Shown: positions 50,201 to 59,200 of the stretch, piece after piece | How the letters are laid out: each line of letters starts with the position of its first letter | Numbering within the stretch: the stretch's first letter is position 1 | DNA from: Gymnogyps californianus | Taxonomy: Eukaryota; Chordata; Aves; Accipitriformes; Cathartidae | Assembly: GCF_018139145.2 (NCBI RefSeq) | Contig: NC_059477.1 | Location: 43,726,600 to 43,790,599, forward strand | Length of the DNA: 64,000 nucleotides | Reading direction: 5' to 3' | Program-made: the position numbers and the translations under genes | Notes under the pieces: model-generated | What the model was told of the DNA's origin: nothing | Databases searched by the model: none | The model's input: only the letters and a program-made list of their open reading frames with translations

Positions 50201-53200
50201 GTGTAACTGCACTTCCGATAAAGGCTGTGGAGAAAGATCACTTGTCAAGAGGAAAACTTGGAAGAATAAACTACAAGCTAGAGAAAAAGCTTTGAAGTCC
50301 TACAAGCAAATGTTACACTCACGTGGAACAAACTTTATTTTGGTTTCTAAAATGTAATGTAAGGACTGTTCTGTCAGCACAAGCAAACAAGTAGAAGACT
50401 TGGTGCTGGGGGGTGTGTGTTTTGGTTTTGGTAGGGTTTGCGTTTGGAGTTTGGGGTTTTTTTGAGCTGACTGGTGAGTTTGACAGTTGAATCTCTCTTG
50501 GTTGATCAGTTCCCAGGATATCTCTATTCTGTTGGATTTTTAACCAGTGTGAAAAATGGACCTCTTTGTCTCTGACTTGGTTTTGGGCTAGAGAATACTA
50601 TTGATACTGATCAGGGCAGGGCTGTTTTTAATTCTGTAGCCCAGCGTATTCCATTACTTTGGAGAATCTTCTCCAGCTTTTTGAGTTGCTTAACTAACAA
50701 GCGTGGTATGGTGCAGTCCTTGTTTCACAGCGAGTATCTGCTCGGAGGCGATGCCACAAAGACCACGGGAGGGCTATGAGATAAATACCCATCAGTTCCT
50801 GGCTGACTTTGGCTGATCTTTGGTTCCGGACAGTGAGAAGAGGAGACGTGTTGGCAGCGTGGAGTGGCATTCGTCCTCTGGTCACAGACCCCAACTCCAA
50901 AGACACGCAGTCGATATCCCGGAATCATGTCGTTACCATTAGCGATAGTGGCCTTGTCACGATAGCAGGTACTGGAAGTTCTCTTAAAGTATAGCTTTGT
51001 TGGGCTTCCCCAGTGCATTTTATTCAAAACTTTTCTTCTTACAGGATAATCCTTCATATTCCTGTAACTAGATAATGATCTGTCAGTGGTAGCATGACTG
51101 GCTTGTTGGAGCAAGTCTAGTAAGAATAATGTGATATATAAAATATATATGGTACATACCAACTTCATATTCCGCTTGCTTTCCCCAAATAAAGTAGTAA
51201 ATATGTGGTTACAGGTGGGAAGTGGACAACCTACCGTGCCATGGCGCAGGACACCATTGATGCAGCTATTCAGGCGCATGATCTGAAGGCAGGTTCCAGT
51301 AAGACCATTGGACTGCAGCTACAAGGGGCTGAGGACTGGAGTCCCACTCTCTACATTAGGTTGGTCCAAGACTATGGACTTGAAAGTGAGGTGAGTCATC
51401 GTTTCTGTTGATGCTCTGATGTTTCTGTGTTGGAGGGGTTTGTTTTCCCACTAAATCTAATGCCAGCATAGCTTGTACAAAGGTCTGTTGAGCCTGATAA
51501 GAGCTTATTATCTGGCCAGGGCAAAGATAACAACTAAAATAAATTCTAGTAATTGTTCTTCTTTTCTTCCCTTTTCCCTTCCTCCTAATCCTGACTGTTT
51601 CCTGCTTTAAAATGTTATGACGTGCTAGGGTCTGTCTTCCTTTGAGCCCAACAAAATCTATACTTCAGATGTGATCACAGAGTAGCAGAAGAGTTGGAGC
51701 ATCATTAGTCACAGTTACAGTGATACGTACATAGTGGTGTCAATGCTGGTCTAACCCATTCACAACACAAGTAGTTTCCTCCCACGCAGTCAAAAGCTAA
51801 TACCCTCTTCAACCTATTTGTTATTGGTGATAAGAGAATTGACGAGAAAAAAGTGTGTATATTTGATGTGCTTTCAAAAGCATATTGAATTTGTTTTCAA
51901 CTCCATAGGTGGCTCAGCATCTAGCTTCGACATACGGTGACAAGGCTTTTGAGGTGGCCAAAATAGCCCAAGTTACAGGAAAGAGATGGCCTATTGTTGG
52001 AAAACGTCTTGTATCTGAATTTCCTTATATTGAAGCCGAGGTACGTGGAAAAACTACAGTATGTTCTTTGATTCTCTTCTTGGGATAAGCAGGTTCTAGA
52101 GCAGGTCTGTCTCGCTCTGTAAAACATCTCCATAAGCCCTTTCTTTTGGTGAGGTCCAGATTTTTTTTCTGTTCTTGTTTTTCCCCTTCCCCAGAGCATG
52201 CTTTATTTTTATGTTTATATGTTTATATATACACATATTAATATATTTATATATAATTAATATATTTCTATAATGTCTATTTTTTATTTCATATATACAC
52301 ATTTGATCCCAGATGCATTTTATAAAATGTTCCAAAGAAAAGGGAGCTTTTCAAACCCTTCTCTTTGTTGGGTGGGAACCAGTTACAGAAAGTTCATTTT
52401 GTATAGCCAGCCCCGCAGTGTGGTTTGTGATGCTAAACATAATTTCCGACAATGCCTGTCTACTTTCTCATCTGCATTTTTTTCCCCTTGTCTTATTGTT
52501 CTAGGTTGTCTATGGTGTTAAAGAGTATGCCCGCACGGCAGTGGATATGATTTCCCGACGTACTCGCTTGGCCTTTCTGAATGTGCAGGCTGCAGAGGAA
52601 GCCCTGCCAAGAATCGTAGATATAATGGGGAAAGAACTTAACTGGAATGAGCAGAAAAAAAAGGTACAAAGGGCCTTTTTCATCTGAAACTGTTTTGTTT
52701 TTCTTAAGTAGTTTCCATGTTAACGATCTAAATTAGTTGAATAGAAAACTTCAAGTGATGCTTTCTTCCTGAGAGAATGATTCACTTGGTGTATTTCATT
52801 ATACAGACTTTATCAATATAGCTGTGACATGAGTTGGTATTGGCCGGGGGTGGAGGGGAAAGTGAAGATCTGCATCCTGTTGTTCCCCAACTTTAAAAAT
52901 TAAAGCAGGCTTGGCATTACTATCCCATTCCCGTTCAAATATTTTGTTTACTGACACTTTTCAACAGATCTGCCTCAGAAAAGGAGGATCTTGTCATCTG
53001 TGTCACTCCTTTTTGTCTGCTGTGTCTTTTGAAAAGTGATGATACTGAGTTTGCACCATTCTCTGGCCTAAATTAATCTTTAAGGTCATTGTTAGCTTCC
53101 TTTGCCCCCAGTGGGTCTGTGCTCTGACATACAGTGTGGGACTCATCTCACTTTACTTGCAGTGTTGATAACAGGCCGTCTCTATCTAAGCTAGTCTCTG

Positions 53201-56200
53201 TATGCCTGCTCTGTAGTAAACAAACTTCGGTCAGATGACTTACTCTAATGAAGGCATCTGCTGTGCGTGCATTGAATTGCACCCTACAGCCCTGTTTAGA
53301 TCTCCACAAACTGTCAGGAGTACCTTGGATAACTAGCTTAGATGTAGACATCCCACTTACTGACATGAATCCTGTGCCCCTTCTGAACTATCACATCATG
53401 TAAGTTACCAATTACCACTTCTTCCTCTTGTCATAAAAAGATAAATGCCCGGAATACTGGAGGCTGCGCTGGTAATGCTGTCCAGAGTATGGTGGAGGAG
53501 AGGCAGCGCAAGGAGTGCTGTACCCAAATGGGACACGTGGTTTGGGACTTCTTTCACTCTGAAGCAAACAGAACCTGTGAATGCTCACCTAGCTCTTCCA
53601 CTCCAAAGGGGATGGGAAGTTTCCCTTGGACTGTTCATGAAACCTTTTAGCCAGTTAGAAGTTTGATTAACATTCTGAAGGAGCTCATTTGAATCCTGCT
53701 AGCCAGAGGGCCTGCTGTGATCCTAAAGCCTCCCCACAGGAATGCATAAAGGGATACCATCATGTCACAGCTGGGAGCTGTGTTGCTTGTGTGCATGTAT
53801 GTTGAGCAACCTCATAGTCAGAGGTGTTTGACTGAAGTTGGAGGTGTCTCACCCTTACCCAATGAGATTTGCTCATATAATAATTTACCGTGTTAAACAA
53901 AGCTATATCAATTCTTCCATAACAATAGGTCAGAAAATGGGAAGCTTGCAAAGCAAAGAATTTGAAACCAGCGTGACGTTAGGGTTGCCTGGACAGCCTT
54001 AACTCCAGCCCATAGTTGGGGAGTTAGGCGCCCATTCTCACCGTAACCTGCAGGAAGGAAAATTACCAAGTACTGCCTGAACCTGTAAGACTTACAAAGC
54101 CACCTGCAGCTTGTGTGAGCTCGCTAATGCCAGCAAGGCAGTCTCTGCATTCCCTGAATGTCTGCTGGGGTTTCTTTTGGAAAAGTCTCCTTTTCTTTCA
54201 AATGAGGCTAAAAATCCCCTGAGTTACCGAGCGTCTCTTCTGTAACCAGTCTTGGGCCATTTTGAAGTGCTGCATTCTTACAGCAATCGTGCATGTGCTA
54301 TATTTCAACTTGACGGACGAGGCAATTCAATGCCTATCCAGAAGAGCATTCTTTAATTTAGATCTTATAGTAAGACCATTAAATAAGGATTTGTTGGTTT
54401 GGGACTTTAAGGCTAATTTGTGTGCTTATATTGAAGTATGCAAGAGTAGTCTGGTCTAGTTTAGTTGGTCTCCTAATACGCCTTCACGAACGAGTCTTTG
54501 CTAGATGAAGTGGCTTACGTGTACGTGCCTAGGAATCTTTTACTGCTACTGCGGCCGTTACTTAGCATGCTTACTCTTGTTTGTTAACTGCAGTGCAGAC
54601 TATTTAATATTGGTGCCCATGTGGCAGATGCTTGTATCACTCTTAGAACCGTGTTTGGTGTACCCGTCGCTGTAGAAAGAACTCTGTTCTGCAGTACTCT
54701 ATGTATGTCAAGTCTTTATCACTTATTAAAAAACTGGCTATGGAAGACCTTGCACTGAAATTTCAGGTAATAAATTAATTTTACTACCATCAAGAAAACT
54801 AGTTCAAAACATAAAGAACCTGCCTGGTGTTGAGCCTCCTGATTTTTTTTGCTGATTTTAGACAGTTAGATGAAACATTGCACTAAGTTATCAGCTGGGA
54901 GTTAAATGGCATTTTGTAGGCCTGACCTGCAAGTGGCATTCTTCATGAAATAGGTAGACACACCATGTGTGAGTGAAGGCGTGGTATGGTCCTAAAAGCG
55001 TTTACACAGTAATTAGAAGTCTTTACGAGACTTGGTATCTCTTTTCAAGACTAAAAAGTGCCTAAGCTTAACTTAATTTTTAAATACTTTTCAGCTACCA
55101 TCTGCTTAATGTTTGGACCTTAGATAAATTCTAGTTAAGTGGAAGAAGCTAATAAATACTACATTAAAAATAATTGTGTAAGGACTTGCTATTCCTCAGA
55201 TATACAGTTTTTCTTTTTTTGTTGTAGGAAGAACTTGAAGCTGCTAAAAAATTTCTTTATTATGAAATGGGCTACAAAGTAAAATCAGATCAATTAACAG
55301 ACAGGTCTGAAATCAGTCTAGTGCCTTCAGATATTGAAAGGTAAGTAAAGGAAAAGAGTTCCCTGTGCTACTAGGAATTAATACCTGTCATTCTTCTGAG
55401 TGCAGTTTTTCCCACTGATAATCCTTATCTTGCAGGTATAAGAAGCGATTCCACATGTTTGACAAGGACAAGAAAGGGTTTATTACTATACTGGATGTGC
55501 AGCGCGTCTTGGAGGTAATGTTTCCTTGTGTTCTTTTAGTTTCCTTTTTAAGCCTCTTATCTAAATTTCAGAGTGTGGCATAAATAGTGCTGAACAATCC
55601 AGTTGACACACTTCTGTGCTTCTTTTTGTCTAGAGCATCAGTGTGCAAATTGCTGAAAATACACTTCATGATATTCTAAATGAAGTGGATCTGAACAAAA
55701 ATGGACAGGTTGAGCTCAATGAGTTTTTGCAGGTAGGTGTTTCTTTGTTACAAGAGAAGCTGTAACTTTAATGAAGAAAGGCATAGGTATTTAATTTTTT
55801 TCCCTCTTCGCTGAAGGGCTGGGTTGGAGACTAGGTGAGTGTTACTTGGGTAAACGCTGTAGCGTTGATGCTCTTTGCCAGATCACAAGGTAAGTGACAC
55901 ACAGAGCCATCCTCAAGCAACACTGAAATTCAAGGATTATTTTTCATGTGCAGAAACAGTGAGACCCAAAGAACAGTTCCAATTTACAAAGTGTACCACA
56001 GTACAGACCTGAATTTGGCTTTTTTAATACAGAAATGCTGTTTAAATATACTCAAAATTATGCAGTTGTCCATTGGAAGGTATATGGCACAGTTCTGCAC
56101 ACTGGCATTTATCTGGGTCTGTTAAGTGGTTAGTAGTTTCTAAACTATTTTGAATATTTTAAAGAATAAGCTTGTGGTTAAAGCACATCCAGTCCATATA

Positions 56201-59200
56201 ATCCCATTTTAACTCCTGGACTGGCTAGCATTATCTCAGTTTGCATGAAAGACGTTACATTGACAACCCATACATCTGCTTTTTGCAGGGCTTTAAAATA
56301 AAATTAAGGGTGCTACTGAAACGTTTGTTTGCCCAGCTCCTCTTGCATATGCAGTTTGCCAGCCAGCTTTGTTTTTGTAGAGTCTTTCTTGGTGTGGTAT
56401 TTCAAGTGACTGCCGTGTCTTTCCTGCATGGTGGCAATGATGAATGCCGAACATGAGATAAATTAATGCTGGGGATTTTGGTCAATGTCAGCCCTTTCTT
56501 CACTGTGTCAAGTTAAACAAACAAGATCAAGGCAAAGGAAATGGTAATTGTCTCTCTCGAGATGAGCTGTAGATAAGAGCAGCATTGTTGAATCTAAATG
56601 CAGAAAATTTTCACAGGTTGTGTCCAGCATTAGAAAAAAGGCCTATTTATTTGCCTAAAATGCAGCCGTTTAGCTGGGTAACTGAAATGCACTTGGGGGA
56701 AGGGGGAAAAAAAACCCCAAACGAACCATGGGGGGGGAAGAAGAAACAATGGCTTTGGGAGTTTATGCTTATGTATTCAAACACAAGAGAAAATCACAGC
56801 TGTCTTTCTGGCTATTGCAAAGGGTCTCCCTCTTACATCCCTTTGCATGTGAAAACTTTTAATTGGTGGGGGGGAACCCACCATTTACTGTCAGGGCCGT
56901 GTTAAATTGTAATTGGGTTAGTTTGGATACATTGTGGTTAAGAAGTTGAAACAACTAGTAATTATGTCTTCTGTGGATTTTTTGGTGGCTTTCTGGGGTT
57001 TTTGCTTTACTGTGCTGAATAGTCTCATTAGGGGTTGCTTCCCCTAAGTCATAATATCTGTAAAATACAAAAGGCAAGTCACTGTTTTGGTATAGTTTCA
57101 CAGTTACTTTTGCAACTCTGTGGCTACTGGCTTCTCCTATACATTTCACAACGCAATCTAAATATTTAACACCAGTGATTGGCACTGCAGTAATGGTCAC
57201 TTGTGCCTGTGCACCTCCTTCCTGTAGAGGCAGAGAGCAGCACGCAGGGAGCTGCTGCGTAGCCAAGTGCTAAGTAGGAAGTGTGGCAATAAAATTAACA
57301 GGAGGTTGCCATGGAAGGAACAAAATACATTAAATGTTTGTTTAATTTTTTTAATGGATCTGTTAAGTCAGTTCCCAATACTTTTGTGTTTGCTTTCTGA
57401 AAACTTTCAAGTAATTGCATTTTACCGCAGGATGCTTGTGGAAAGCCATGTGCAAATATTTGTGGACGTTTATATTAGAATATAGGAACACGTTGTACCA
57501 GGGTGGCTGCGTAGGTCTCCAGGTGGGGAGCAGAGCAACGCCAAGTGCTTTCATTTGGCCAACTGCAGATTGCCAATGTAACTCAAATAATGGCCTTGTG
57601 AGAACAGGTCCCGGCAGACACCGATGCTTACAGGTGTTTCACAAAGAGAAAGAGGACTGCATTGATCAGCGTTTAATACAAACAGGCCGTTCCACCATGG
57701 CAGGGAGGCAGAGCTCTGACAGTGTTTAGGTGCACACGGAGCTGTCTTACGGCAGTGACTGTTTTTCTGAAGACTTGCATACAGAAGCCTAGTGCTGCTG
57801 TCATTTATGCTCAAGAAAGGAGGACCACCTTGGGAACTAGTTTTGGTAGGTAAAGGCAAAAAAACCCCCATGTTAAATCAGGCAGAAACTTTTTTCCCAA
57901 CAGCAGATTTCCTTTGGGGTCCTGACAGACCCACGGACCAGAAACTCTTGTTTTCGTGGCGGTGCCAGAGGATCAGCCATCTTTTTTGTGGTCGCTTCCC
58001 CAAAGAGCGTGCAGTATAGTCAGACCAGAGGGACACAAGACTGGTAGTCGAGCGTATCGTCAAGCAGGGTGAATGGGTGTGAGGGCAATGCCTCTCCTCG
58101 TAGGGCTTCCCTGTCTGTGCGTAAGGATCGCTCTGGAAGTGGGGAGGGAGGCAAGGGAGAACACCAAGCCCAAGCGATGGTGGACTTCCCTTGCTGGCTG
58201 TAGCTACTGCTCTTACTGCTGCTGGTCCTCTCCTTCCCAACTCCGTCATCTGCCTTGCCTCAGGGCTGCACAGGGTAATCAAAATGCCTTCAAACGCGGG
58301 GAGGCTTTTCCAGCCTCGGCTGGGTCTGTAAAGCGTGGGGTTCCCTTCTGTGCCTTCCCCTCCCAGGTACTCATTCCAGCTTTGACAGGGTTGATACCAC
58401 ATTTGCATAGGTCCAGCTGCAGATATAATGAATAGATTTTCCTGTGGAAGGGAAGAAATCTGAAGGATTCTTAGCACTCAGTGGGAGTAAGAAATTGCAT
58501 TTTCGAAGTGCCGATTGCTTTCCATAGTAGTCTTTGACAAGCTGACTGCATGTAATTTCAAGTCTAATGCTCGCTTTATCCATGGGATAAAAAAGAATTA
58601 ACTAAAATCTTAGCGCTAGTGTGTGTTCGTTAAGATAGAGCTGAGTCCAGTTTCGAGGACTTAAAGGCAAATTAGTTTTAAAAGTCTATAAAGGAATTTG
58701 GATTTGAAAGAATTGTGGAAGTCAAGTACACTATCTCTACAAAGAAGGGCATATGAATGAAAAAGGGTATGGTCCGGGGTCAGTGGTAGATCAGGAATGG
58801 TGTTCTTCTATTAGTTACATCTTTCAGATATTTAAAAAAAAAAAAAAAGAAAAAAAAGCACCCGTGAAATAGATGGGTTCTCCTACATTCTTAAATGTCA
58901 CTGAAAAAACCCTGGTGTTGATGGTTGCCTGCACTGTTACTTCCAAATGGGTTGTATTTGGTACTTCTCCTCTTCCTGCCACCCATGCCTTGCCGAAACC
59001 TTCGTTGATATTTCTGGAAAATGTAAATGAGCTCTGAGGTGAGTCTTTGAAACCATACAGCAGTTTTGCTTTACATATGGAAAAATCAGTTCTGTATATT
59101 CATTATTTTGCCCAAGAGCCAGTAGCACGTGTTAACTCGGCCATTCAGACTGGAACTGTGTCCGTGACGCGGGGGCAGGACAGCCAGCCGTGTCCGTACA

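Larger units (their letters stand above)
50969..52504 (+). other. GPD2 introns 9-11 (246, 518 and 464 bp) around exons 10 and 11
   Basis: Introns 50969-51214, 51391-51908 and 52041-52504 are short. They hold no features except the AT-rich tract in the third. Confidence 0.95.

Noticed and set aside
57878..58477. 199-codon minus-strand frame in intron 15
   Set aside because: The translation looks like random composition, no promoter or poly(A) context is evident, and + frames overlap the same bases.
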